A stretch of 33,742 bases of DNA, from NCBI GenBank assembly GCA_022796015.1, contig JAAWHU010000038.1, positions 1 to 33,742 of the forward strand. Reading direction: 5' to 3'. The position numbers and the translations under genes were made by a program. The notes beneath the pieces were generated by a model. That model saw only the letters and a list, made by a program, of their open reading frames with translations, ran no database searches and was not told where the DNA came from. The stretch is from Hungatella sp. (lineage in GTDB: Bacteria > Bacillota > Clostridia > Lachnospirales > Lachnospiraceae). Below are positions 7,528 through 14,767 of the stretch, piece by piece (the first letter of the stretch is position 1; every line of letters starts with the position of its first letter).

Positions 7528-7905
7528 TCACTCCTGCTGCCCGCCTTCCCCGCTGAATATGGTCAGCATCCTTAAAACCTCCTCCGGTTCATATATCTTA
7601 GTGATAATCTCCTTTTCCCTGCCGGATATTCCCACATATCCTTCCACCTCACCGGAGTCCTTCTTCACCTGCCCATGGTTTAATATACTTTCCTGATCCT
7701 CTTCCCGAAAACGCTGTTTCTGTACAATACCGTGGAGATTCATGACCTCCGTAGTCCAACAAAACTCTCCGTATGCGGTTCGTATAAGCACGGACAAAGC
7801 CATAAGCACCATGGCCATAACATAGGATGCCTCCACCGTCATACTGGCGGGCAGGCTTTCCTTTTCCTTCCTCCATACATTACTGTTATTTTCTTCCACT
7901 CTCAT
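7528..7905 (-). CDS. TadE-like pseudopilin (short)
   Basis: A 125-residue protein with one transmembrane segment preceded by the pseudopilin signature ASMTVEASYVMAMVLMAL (about residues 20-37), in which the Glu follows a short polar leader as in TadE/TadF prepilins cleaved by an A24 peptidase. The rest is a small, charged extracytoplasmic domain without a known motif. GGGAGG lies 4 nt before the ATG. It follows the short prepilin peptidase gene by 13 nt and its end is close to the DUF6382 start, so it belongs to the same operon. Probably a minor pilin subunit; family placement is by the signature and context. Confidence 0.75.
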   Translation of the reverse strand: MRVEENNSNVWRKEKESLPASMTVEASYVMAMVLMALSVLIRTAYGEFCWTTEVMNLHGIVQKQRFREEDQESILNHGQVKKDSGEVEGYVGISGREKEIITKIYEPEEVLRMLTIFSGEGGQQE

Positions 7906-7918
7906 TCAACCTCCCTGA

Positions 7919-8329
7919 CTATATGAGCATCAACAAGCCGACAGGCCACATACATGTCAAAAGGGGAATGGTGTCTCTATGTATATCTGATTTTGTCCAT
8001 ACCCGGTACAAAATTAAGCCTATACTCCACACCCAGCCAACTCCCATTCCCCCCAGCAAAAGCCCCCAGATCTCCTCCACAGTCAAATACCCTGCGCTTG
8101 CCAGGACAAACCAGCCGTCCCCGCTTCCCACTCCTCCTTTGGTGATCCGGCTTAAAGCCAAAAGCATACAGCCTGCCGGCAGACCGGCAACACAGTCCGC
8201 CGGCCCTCTCCTCCACGCCCAGATCATACCGGCTATACCGCATACTGCCAGAAGATGGCAGGATATACTTCTTGTCTTTAAGTCTGACACTGCAGCCCAG
8301 GTAAGACAGAAAAACCAAAACCATCTCAT
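7919..8329 (-). CDS. Second A24 prepilin peptidase (short, TadV-like)
   Basis: A 136-residue polytopic protein with the two aspartates of A24 prepilin peptidases: Asp16 in AVSDLKTRSIS and Asp71 in GVGSGDGWF, the GxGD motif. It lacks the N-terminal methylase domain, as do TadV/CpaA enzymes, and is shorter than usual. The residues after GxGD are GW rather than the common VK or IK. It has a GAGG ribosome binding site 7 nt upstream and sits between the two TadE-like genes. It would process the pilin and pseudopilins at the membrane. A second such enzyme is at 15904-16428, so the locus has two. Confidence 0.82.
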   Translation of the reverse strand: MRWFWFFCLTWAAVSDLKTRSISCHLLAVCGIAGMIWAWRRGPADCVAGLPAGCMLLALSRITKGGVGSGDGWFVLASAGYLTVEEIWGLLLGGMGVGWVWSIGLILYRVWTKSDIHRDTIPLLTCMWPVGLLMLI

Positions 8330-8387
8330 TACCCCACCTCCTTGTTTACCTTTTTCTCCAGGTAATTGCGAAACTCAAATCTTGGCT

Positions 8388-8545
8388 GAATATTCTGACC
8401 ATATATTACAGGAAAAGACATTTGCACCATGGAAATGAGACCATGGAACACAGGAGGGTCTAACCCCGACTGGGTTCTGCTTTCCTGGGCTCATTGGAAT
8501 GCTTGGTGCAACAGGCTTTGGATGTAAGATATGGGCAGAATATTC
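8388..8545. repeat. 158-nt long imperfect hairpin element in the Tad operon
   Basis: The 241-nt gap between the TadE-like gene and the second prepilin peptidase is mostly one long imperfect inverted repeat. GAATATTCTG (8388-8397) pairs with 8536-8545, CCATAT (8399-8404) with 8529-8534, TTACA (8406-8410) with 8523-8527, TTGCACCA (8422-8429) with 8504-8511, AATGAG (8434-8439) with 8490-8495, and AACCC (8462-8466) with GGGTT (8472-8476) at the tip. There is no T-run at either end. It may be a small non-autonomous mobile element or a structured RNA within the operon transcript. A 30-codon frame on the minus strand (MSFPVIYGQNIQ..) overlaps it but has no ribosome binding site. Confidence 0.65.
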
Positions 8546-8570
8546 TTTCAGCTTTGACGTTTGCAGTCAC

Positions 8571-9437
8571 CTACCTTTTTCTACTACAATAGGAGCAGAC
8601 TCCCAAGTACTCCACCTGTGATTTCTTCACTGCCTTTACATAGGCGTTTATGGCAGAACAGGATGGGGTGCTGTGATAATGTCTGCCCCATGGCATAAGA
8701 TACACTGTCTGGCCTGTCTGACTTTTGCACCTGGCGCAAGGCTCATAGATCCGTCCCTCCTCATTACGGCAATATGGTATTTCCTCTGCCCGTATGGCTG
8801 TCAGGTCATTGTACAGATAATGACAGGTGCGGTTTACATGGTAGCGGGTACTGCTTTTTCCGATGTATACCATCACATCGTCTTCCTCTCCCTCTGTCTC
8901 GGAACCCCCTGCGCCCTCCTGCCCTACCCATGCTCTCCTGTAGCTTCTCACGGTCTGTTTCACACAGTTAAGACCCAGCACCGAAAAGGGCAGGTTCACC
9001 TCATAATCCACCACCAGATCCACTGTCTCCCCATCCTCCAGCAGACTGGACCTAAGAAGGGACACATGGCGTACCGAAAGATGCTTAATCCTTGTTCTCA
9101 CGGCAGCCTCCCCATAGGCGTAAGCCGCCGCAGTATTCCAAAAAGTCTCTGTCTCTTTGTATTGGGCCAGACAGACCGTATGACTTATGGCCTCGCTGAC
9201 ATGCTCAGCTGCTGCCTGAACCTGTCTTTGGGTGTCCATAACGCGAAAAAGCATCATTAGAATCACCCCTCCGTAGAGAAACAAAGGCAGTACCAGGGCT
9301 GCTTCCAGAGTCAGACTTGCGCAGGCAGAGAAGGACACCTTTTTTCTGCCGCTTGATTTTTTTATTGTCAGGATTCGTACTTGGAGAGTCACGCCTATAT
9401 GTTTTATTTTTTTACTTATACTGCAGAAAAAAGGCAT
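8571..9437 (-). CDS. TadE-like pseudopilin with duplicated His/Cys C-terminal modules
   Basis: 288 residues. The pseudopilin signature ASLTLEAALVLPLFLYGGVIL (about 40-60) precedes the single transmembrane segment, as in TadE/TadG-like proteins. The extracytoplasmic part (about 70-170) looks like a TadE domain. The tail is unusual: two similar modules, each VY.. YH-x4-C followed later by CxxC, with His200, Cys205, Cys234, Cys237 and then His255, Cys260, Cys281, Cys284. This pattern suggests two metal-binding or disulfide-bonded units. GGAGG lies 9 nt before ATG 9437, confirming the long basic N-terminal leader. It follows the DUF5702 gene by 17 nt. Role in pilus assembly is inferred; the tail function is unknown. 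Confidence 0.8.
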   Translation of the reverse strand: MPFFCSISKKIKHIGVTLQVRILTIKKSSGRKKVSFSACASLTLEAALVLPLFLYGGVILMMLFRVMDTQRQVQAAAEHVSEAISHTVCLAQYKETETFWNTAAAYAYGEAAVRTRIKHLSVRHVSLLRSSLLEDGETVDLVVDYEVNLPFSVLGLNCVKQTVRSYRRAWVGQEGAGGSETEGEEDDVMVYIGKSSTRYHVNRTCHYLYNDLTAIRAEEIPYCRNEEGRIYEPCARCKSQTGQTVYLMPWGRHYHSTPSCSAINAYVKAVKKSQVEYLGVCSYCSRKR

Positions 9438-9454
9438 CCTTCTTCACCTCCGTT

Positions 9455-11350
9455 TTAATAAGCTTTTTCTGCTCCTGCCTCCAGACCATATCCCTCTTTT
9501 TTGCGAACAAAGTTTTCCACAACCGGCAGAGCAAAAAAGACATGTTTTCCACAGGCCTTTCCCCGGATGTCTACATAATAGGCACAATGGTCCATAGAAA
9601 ATCCCGGCTCTGTCTGCCTGATATTCCTCTCCATAAGGTCCAGCATCCGCATATGCTTTACTTCCGGCTTCTCCTTCAAAAGAAGAAGCTTCAGATACCC
9701 TTCATAGGCAAATCCCTGCTGTCCGTCATGATTTTGTGCTGTATCAGGCATCTTTCCGCCTCCCATATCCAGAAGTCCCTCAAGGCTTATGTTCCAGTCT
9801 CTTTTCTGCTTCCACAAGGGAACCTTTCCGCCGGACATCAGGATCCTCAGATCCTGGATCGCCTCACCAAGGGCCCATACCCCCATAATCAGGCAGGCTG
9901 CAATATCTGCCAGAGGCGCCAGGCCCACACCTCCTGTAATCACAAGGGCAAGGGCCCTGGCCTGCTCCCTCTTCTCCCCATCCGACAAAATATGAATCAG
10001 GTTCAGTCCCTGTCTGACCAGCAGCAGCTCCCTTAAGACAGCCTCCAAGTTTTCCTGATCCGTGTTTCTTCCCTGGAGAAGATATTCCATCTCATAAGCT
10101 ATATTACGACTGTTCTCCTCAAGGACATTTGGAAAAAAATAACCGCAGTACTCGTCAATAAGAACCCTTTCTGCCATGGAACCGCCCAAAAGCCCTGCCG
10201 CTCCTGCCTCCTGCAAAGTTCTGGGTTCGCCGGTAAAGGTTCCCTTGGAGATCACTGTTTTCTCCGGCATCACAAGCTTTGTCAGTCCTCCTTCGGCCAG
10301 TTTCTGAACCTGGTCTAACAGATTTTGTTTCTTTTTATCGCCGGAACCGGTATTTGTGTTGATTTTACTCCTTTCATACCTGCTGCTCCAAGTTTCTGCT
10401 GCCGGTTCCAGTGACAACTCCTCTTCCTCGTCTTCCTCATCATAATCCAACAACTCCTCCACCAAAATTTCTGTTTCTTCCAATAGCTCCTGATTTCTTT
10501 TCGTGATGCTCTGCTGCTCAAAAAGTTCCTGATACCGCGCCCCATCCTTTTCCAAATAGGCGTCATAGGGATTCCACTGGCTTTCCAAAAGCTCCCCTCT
10601 CTCTTCCTGGAGATCCGGTTTGGCGCTGTTGATGCCGGCTCTTGATTCCTGCTGCTTTGCAGCCAGAGTCCGGGCCTGTTTTTCGTATTTTTCCAAAAGC
10701 CCCGGATATTGGTCTGCCGTCCTTTTGAAGGCCTGAGCTTTCTCTTCAAATTCCTGTTCATCATCGGACTCCAGGGCTTCTTCGATCTCCCCACTCAAAC
10801 GCTCCTGGCTGCGGATATTGGCAGTTAGGTTCTCCACTGCTTTTTCCAGCCTGCGGACTTCCCGCTCCTGCTTGTTGTACATTCCTGCAAGGCCTCCTGT
10901 GACAGCCGCCTCCTTTATATCTTTTAAGAACTGTTCTCCTTCTTCCGGGTGAATCACAAACCGGCTTACGATTCCGTATTTCATATAGCTTAGTACCTCC
11001 TGAGCCAGATAATCTCCGCCTGCCTCCCCCAGCCCTTTCATCTGTGTAATCTCCACACCTTCCAGTCTCATGGGATACCAGGTATCCGTCTCCAAATACT
11101 TGTTTACATAAGTCTCAAGATCCCGTTCCAGCTCTTCCTGCAAACCATACTCCAATCCCAGAATCTTATATTCTTCCCAGAGCCGGCGGTGGTAGCGGCT
11201 GAACAATGTGTCCAGGCCGCTGTTGACTGCCACTTGAAAATAGAACTTTGAACCGGCTGTTCTTGCGGACTCAAGCATCACACATAAAAGTGCCGTTACA
11301 CAGAGCAGGCACATGCTGAGAAACACCGTGATCTGTCCGCTGCGCCTCAT
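9455..11350 (-). CDS. DUF5702 domain protein of the Tad locus
   Basis: A 631-residue protein with an N-terminal pseudopilin-like membrane anchor (RRSGQITVFLSMCLLCVTALLCVMLESAR, about residues 2-30). A long extracytoplasmic region follows, with charged coiled-coil-like stretches (about 165-330, rich in Glu, Lys and Gln), and a second hydrophobic stretch near 465-505 (LALVITGGVGLAPLADIAACLIMGVWAL). DUF5702 proteins are found in Clostridia Tad loci next to TadE-like genes; their role is not established, perhaps as a large minor pilin or an assembly scaffold. Its ATG overlaps the stop of the Flp pilin gene by 1 nt (TGATG), indicating coupled translation. Confidence 0.85.
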   Translation of the reverse strand: MRRSGQITVFLSMCLLCVTALLCVMLESARTAGSKFYFQVAVNSGLDTLFSRYHRRLWEEYKILGLEYGLQEELERDLETYVNKYLETDTWYPMRLEGVEITQMKGLGEAGGDYLAQEVLSYMKYGIVSRFVIHPEEGEQFLKDIKEAAVTGGLAGMYNKQEREVRRLEKAVENLTANIRSQERLSGEIEEALESDDEQEFEEKAQAFKRTADQYPGLLEKYEKQARTLAAKQQESRAGINSAKPDLQEERGELLESQWNPYDAYLEKDGARYQELFEQQSITKRNQELLEETEILVEELLDYDEEDEEEELSLEPAAETWSSRYERSKINTNTGSGDKKKQNLLDQVQKLAEGGLTKLVMPEKTVISKGTFTGEPRTLQEAGAAGLLGGSMAERVLIDEYCGYFFPNVLEENSRNIAYEMEYLLQGRNTDQENLEAVLRELLLVRQGLNLIHILSDGEKREQARALALVITGGVGLAPLADIAACLIMGVWALGEAIQDLRILMSGGKVPLWKQKRDWNISLEGLLDMGGGKMPDTAQNHDGQQGFAYEGYLKLLLLKEKPEVKHMRMLDLMERNIRQTEPGFSMDHCAYYVDIRGKACGKHVFFALPVVENFVRKKEGYGLEAGAEKAY

Positions 11351-11523
11351 CAGTATACCTCTTTGGTCTGCTTTTCGATTTCCTTAAAAATTCCTTCCAG
11401 CAAAGTTGTGATCTGTCTTTTAAAAATAATTACCAATCCCACCAAAACCACCAGAATCAGTACCACCTCAATGACTCCGATTCCCTCTTCTTCCTGTAAA
11501 AACTCACGGATTTCCTGACTCAT
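11350..11523 (-). CDS. flp: Flp1-type type IVb pilin, major Tad pilin subunit
   Basis: A 57-residue protein, MSQEIREFLQEEEGIGVIE followed by a hydrophobic VVLILVVLVGLVIIF and a charged tail ending KQTKEVY. This is the Flp prepilin layout: a short acidic leader, Gly14 as the residue before the cleavage site, Glu19 at position +5 of the mature pilin, and an N-terminal hydrophobic assembly helix. AGGAGG lies 9 nt before ATG 11523. It sits between tadC and the DUF5702 gene, whose ATG overlaps its TGA by 1 nt. It should be cleaved by one or both A24 peptidases of the locus and polymerised by the TadA/B/C machinery. It is easily missed because of its length. Confidence 0.9.
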   Translation of the reverse strand: MSQEIREFLQEEEGIGVIEVVLILVVLVGLVIIFKRQITTLLEGIFKEIEKQTKEVY

Positions 11524-11539
11524 TGTCTCTTTTCCTCCT

Positions 11540-12763
11540 TTACTTTACCACCATCAATGCAGGTACCATAATAATCACCATCACCACCAGAAGCATCAGG
11601 AACAGGGGAACCAAAAGTTTGGTTTTGGCTTCCTCCCCCATACGTCTGGCCGTATGTTTCTGTTCCTCCCATGCAGCCGTCATCTCCTGCTCCAGAAGCT
11701 GGTTAAGATTTTTTGTTCCCGTCCTTCGATTCTGCTCCAGAAGACTGCTTAATTTCATATATGGCTGAAGATTACACCTCCTTCCGAATTCACTCACTGC
11801 CTTTCCCTCCGGCAGGCCGCACTGCATCTGACCCAGGGTCAAGGCCATCTCCTCATAGGCCGGCCGTTCCGGCATACGATTCTGCTTACGCCCCCTCTCA
11901 TAATTGTCCACAATATACTCCCATGCCTTCGCCGCCGTCAGGCCTGCTCCTATGTATACCATAAGCTGATACACCACATCCGCGTAATCCAGCATGAGAA
12001 GCTGGCGGCGCCTCTTTTTCTTCTTCTCTTCCTCTGCCTTCTCCTGACCGTAAAGCACCCCCCCAATGACTGCTCCCAAGATGGGAAGGACCCAGTAAGA
12101 AGTCACCTGAACATTCTGGTAGGACACCGGACGTCCCTGAAACTCCTGGGGAAGAGTCACCTGGCTCTTTTCAGGCTCTCTGGAATTTGCCTGATCCAAT
12201 TCCTTTGCAAAGTCCGCCGCCAAACTTTCATCTGCAGTCTCAAAAGGCGGCAGTACTGTCAGCCCTATTTCCTCCTCTCTTTGGTATCTGCCATCGGTGA
12301 GAGTCACCATGAGGACTGCCGCCTCTCCTCCTGCGGAGATTTCCTCCGAAAGGATTCGGCCGTAGGAATCCACAAGCTGGGGACTCTTGCTCTGCCAGAG
12401 AGCTCTAACCCCTGTTCCTTCAAAAAATGTCACCAGGTTTAAGTCTTTCTTCACCTGATTCAGGGATTCATTGTCCCCGAGAATCAGGGAAGGCAGCCGG
12501 GAAAGGATTTCCTCAAAGGCTGCGTTTGCCTCTTCGCTGCTGTACTGGACAGATGTGATCTCCACCCTGCAGGGAAATGGCTTTTCACCGATTCCCTCCA
12601 CCAAAATCTCATAGGTCTTTGGCTCCTCCCCATACCCGCCTCTCTCAAGAATCCCTGGGTTCAGGGAATTTTCATGATCTGCGTACTGTGCGGCAGCAAA
12701 AAGCAGACATCCTGCCAGAAGGGAAAGTATCTGTTTCTTCCATCTCCATGCCTTAATCATCAT
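11540..12763 (-). CDS. tadC: TadC-like type II secretion F domain protein with large outer domain
   Basis: 407 residues. An N-terminal transmembrane segment (about 9-26) is followed by an extracytoplasmic domain of about 190 residues, a second transmembrane segment (about 222-239), a very basic cytoplasmic stretch (KKKKRRR), and the T2SSF domain (about 250-380). The protein ends with a C-terminal membrane helix (LLVPLFLMLLVVMVIIMVPALMVV). TadC pairs with TadB as the inner-membrane platform worked by the TadA ATPase. The extra outer domain is not part of classical TadC but I recall it in other Lachnospiraceae. AAGGCGG lies 6 nt upstream of the ATG; the gap to tadB is 11 nt. Confidence 0.85.
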   Translation of the reverse strand: MMIKAWRWKKQILSLLAGCLLFAAAQYADHENSLNPGILERGGYGEEPKTYEILVEGIGEKPFPCRVEITSVQYSSEEANAAFEEILSRLPSLILGDNESLNQVKKDLNLVTFFEGTGVRALWQSKSPQLVDSYGRILSEEISAGGEAAVLMVTLTDGRYQREEEIGLTVLPPFETADESLAADFAKELDQANSREPEKSQVTLPQEFQGRPVSYQNVQVTSYWVLPILGAVIGGVLYGQEKAEEEKKKKRRRQLLMLDYADVVYQLMVYIGAGLTAAKAWEYIVDNYERGRKQNRMPERPAYEEMALTLGQMQCGLPEGKAVSEFGRRCNLQPYMKLSSLLEQNRRTGTKNLNQLLEQEMTAAWEEQKHTARRMGEEAKTKLLVPLFLMLLVVMVIIMVPALMVVK

Positions 12764-12774
12764 GTCTCACCGCC

Positions 12775-13494
12775 TTACAAAATCTTCACATCCATAATCT
12801 TGTATGCCAGAAGCAAAGCCAGGAGATAGACTGTCAGACATACCGTCATAACCAAACGTCCAAAAAACGACTCATACATCACCTGGAAAAATCCCGGGGA
12901 TGTGAAATCAATAAAGAGAATCATGCAAAATGGTATCAGGTTCATGATCTTTTGCTCAAACTGCACCGAAGCCGTCATGGTGCGTATCTCCTCCTTCACC
13001 TGGCTCTGGTCTTCCATGACAGAAACGGTATGGCAGATCACAGGGGCCAGCCGTCCTCCGCTCCGCTTTGCAATTCCAAAAATACCGGCAAATCTTATAG
13101 CTTCCTCCAAACCGCTTCTGTCGGCAAATTCCTGTATTACTTGTTCCACAGACCGGTTTAACCGCATCTGTTCTTCCATATACCGAAATTCCTTTACAAT
13201 CATTTCACGAGGGCCATACAGAAGTTCCAGCTCCCTGCTGCATACGGCAACGGCATTCTCCGGGGAATAGCCGGCTCCAAGGGCTCCGGCCATCACCTGA
13301 ATGGCTTCCTTAAACTGAGTTTCCAGGTCCCTTCTTCGCTTCTGCCTCCAGGCCCTTTCGTAAAACCGGGGATAGATGCAGGCAGGAACCATGAGGATGG
13401 CAAAGGCGATGAAGCTTCGATAAAAGGTGTAGGCCACTGCCCCAGCGGCCAGGCTTCCCTGCCCAAAGGCCAAAAGCATCCCGGATATTCCCAT
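12775..13494 (-). CDS. tadB: TadB-like type II secretion F domain protein
   Basis: 239 residues from the start chosen. Two N-terminal hydrophobic segments (GISGMLLAFGQGSLAAGAVAYTFYRSFIAFAILMVPACI) precede the T2SSF domain (QFKEAIQVMAGALGAGYSPENAV through SGGRLAPVI..). Two C-terminal membrane helices end the protein. It forms the inner-membrane platform with TadC. The start is uncertain. The frame stays open to 13638, and an ATG at 13632 has a GGAGG 9 nt upstream, but that would overlap tadA by 116 nt and the GGAGG encodes conserved TadA residues. ATG 13494 avoids overlap but has a weak ribosome binding site; TTG codons at 13506 and 13542 are other options. Confidence 0.85.
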   Translation of the reverse strand: MGISGMLLAFGQGSLAAGAVAYTFYRSFIAFAILMVPACIYPRFYERAWRQKRRRDLETQFKEAIQVMAGALGAGYSPENAVAVCSRELELLYGPREMIVKEFRYMEEQMRLNRSVEQVIQEFADRSGLEEAIRFAGIFGIAKRSGGRLAPVICHTVSVMEDQSQVKEEIRTMTASVQFEQKIMNLIPFCMILFIDFTSPGFFQVMYESFFGRLVMTVCLTVYLLALLLAYKIMDVKIL

Positions 13495-13516
13495 GGTACC
13501 CAGCAAATCCTCTCTG

Positions 13517-14767
13517 CTATGTGGTTTCTCCGGCTCTCTCAAGCTTCTCCCGGTTTTTAATCCGGCCCTTTTTCTTAAGGGTTCCATCTTCATACTGATA
13601 AAGTGTATGGAGCCGGATCTCCCCTTCCTCATAATCATCTACCTCCACAATCCACAATACTCTTCTGCTTTTGTCCCGGAGCCGTCCCAGATGAATCAAA
13701 ATATCCAGAGCGGAGGCAATCTGGCTTCGGATAGCCGCCAGCGGAAGATCTGCCCCCATAAGAACCATGGTCTCCAGCCTGGCCAGCATATCCTTGGGAC
13801 TGTTGCCGTGGCCGCTGCTCATGCCTCCATCGTGCCCTGTATTATAGCTGTTAAGCAGCTCCAGAGCTTCCTTTCCCCGGACTTCCCCCACAATAATCCG
13901 GTCAGGATTCATGCGCAGAGACGCCCGGATCAGATCTCCTATGGTGATAGCCCCTTCCCCCTGGGGATTGGCTGTGCGGGTCTCCAGGCGTATCAAGTTC
14001 TTTACCTGCTGAATCTGCAGCTCCGCCGAGTCCTCAATGGTAATGACCCGCTCGCCAGAGGGAATATAGGCGGACAGCGCGTTTAAAAACGTGGTTTTTC
14101 CTGAATTGGTTCCTCCACTGATAAAAATGTTGTAACCGGACCGGACCAGCTTCTTTAAAAATTCTGCCGCCTCCCGGCTTACGGTGCAGGACTCGATCAG
14201 CATGTTCATCGTGATTTTCCTGGGAAATTTTCTGATAGTCACCACCGGTCCATCAAGGGAAACCGGCGGCAGAACCACATGTACCCTGGAACCATCGGGA
14301 AGTCTGGCATCGGCTATGGGAGATGCCACATTGACGGTTCGGTTTACCCGGCTTACCATCTGCTGAATCATGTCCTCCAGCTGTTCCTGGGAGTCAAATT
14401 CCTTCTCCCACTCTTTCATGGCTCCCTTTTTTTCCACAAACACATGGTCCGGTCCGTTGATCATGACCTCTGTAATATCGGGATCATCTATAAGCTGCTG
14501 TAAAATATCTAACTTGCGGAAGGAATTAAACAGCCCTCTCCGCAGCTCCAGTCTTTCTTTTAAGGGGAGATATTCCTCCTCTCCCTTTCCCATAATCATT
14601 CTGTCAATAATCTCATAGAGTTCCTCGTCGCTGATTCCCAGACTTCCCTTTATTTCTTCCCGAATCTGTTTCCGCAGCTCCTCCCTTATGCTTCTTCCGC
14701 TCTCGGCCCTGCCAGCCTTTTCCCCCTTTCTTCTCCTCTCAAGCCCTTCAGCTCTTATTCCTGTCAT
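13517..14767 (-). CDS. tadA: TadA/CpaF secretion ATPase
   Basis: A 416-residue type II/IV secretion ATPase that powers Flp pilus assembly. Walker A is GGTNSGKTTFLNAL near residue 224. Other family blocks are the N-terminal EEIKGSLGISDEELYEIID, DPDITEVMINGPDHVFVE, the Walker B-like PDRIIVGEVRGKEALELLNSYNTGHDGGMSSGH (containing the Asp and His boxes), and the C-terminal ASALDILIHLGR. ATG 14767 overlaps the tadZ stop (ATGA) and has AAGGAG 7 nt upstream. A start further upstream at 14818 would overlap tadZ by more than 50 nt and is rejected. Assignment is firm. Confidence 0.95.
   Translation of the reverse strand: MTGIRAEGLERRRKGEKAGRAESGRSIREELRKQIREEIKGSLGISDEELYEIIDRMIMGKGEEEYLPLKERLELRRGLFNSFRKLDILQQLIDDPDITEVMINGPDHVFVEKKGAMKEWEKEFDSQEQLEDMIQQMVSRVNRTVNVASPIADARLPDGSRVHVVLPPVSLDGPVVTIRKFPRKITMNMLIESCTVSREAAEFLKKLVRSGYNIFISGGTNSGKTTFLNALSAYIPSGERVITIEDSAELQIQQVKNLIRLETRTANPQGEGAITIGDLIRASLRMNPDRIIVGEVRGKEALELLNSYNTGHDGGMSSGHGNSPKDMLARLETMVLMGADLPLAAIRSQIASALDILIHLGRLRDKSRRVLWIVEVDDYEEGEIRLHTLYQYEDGTLKKKGRIKNREKLERAGETT

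Noticed and set aside
8337-8429. 30-codon minus-strand frame (MSFPVIYGQNIQ..) whose stop overlaps the start of the short prepilin peptidase gene
   Set aside because: No ribosome binding site, and its sequence is part of the long inverted repeat, which also gives a YGQNI reading on the opposite strand; the pattern is explained by the hairpin.
10315-10794. 159-codon frame inside the DUF5702 gene
   Set aside because: It is a shifted-frame shadow of a Glu/Lys/Gln-rich coding stretch, giving artificial basic protein; the DUF5702 frame is continuous.
13495-13638. TadB start at 13632 with a good GGAGG
   Set aside because: It would overlap tadA by over 100 nt, and the GGAGG is part of conserved TadA codons; kept only as an alternative.
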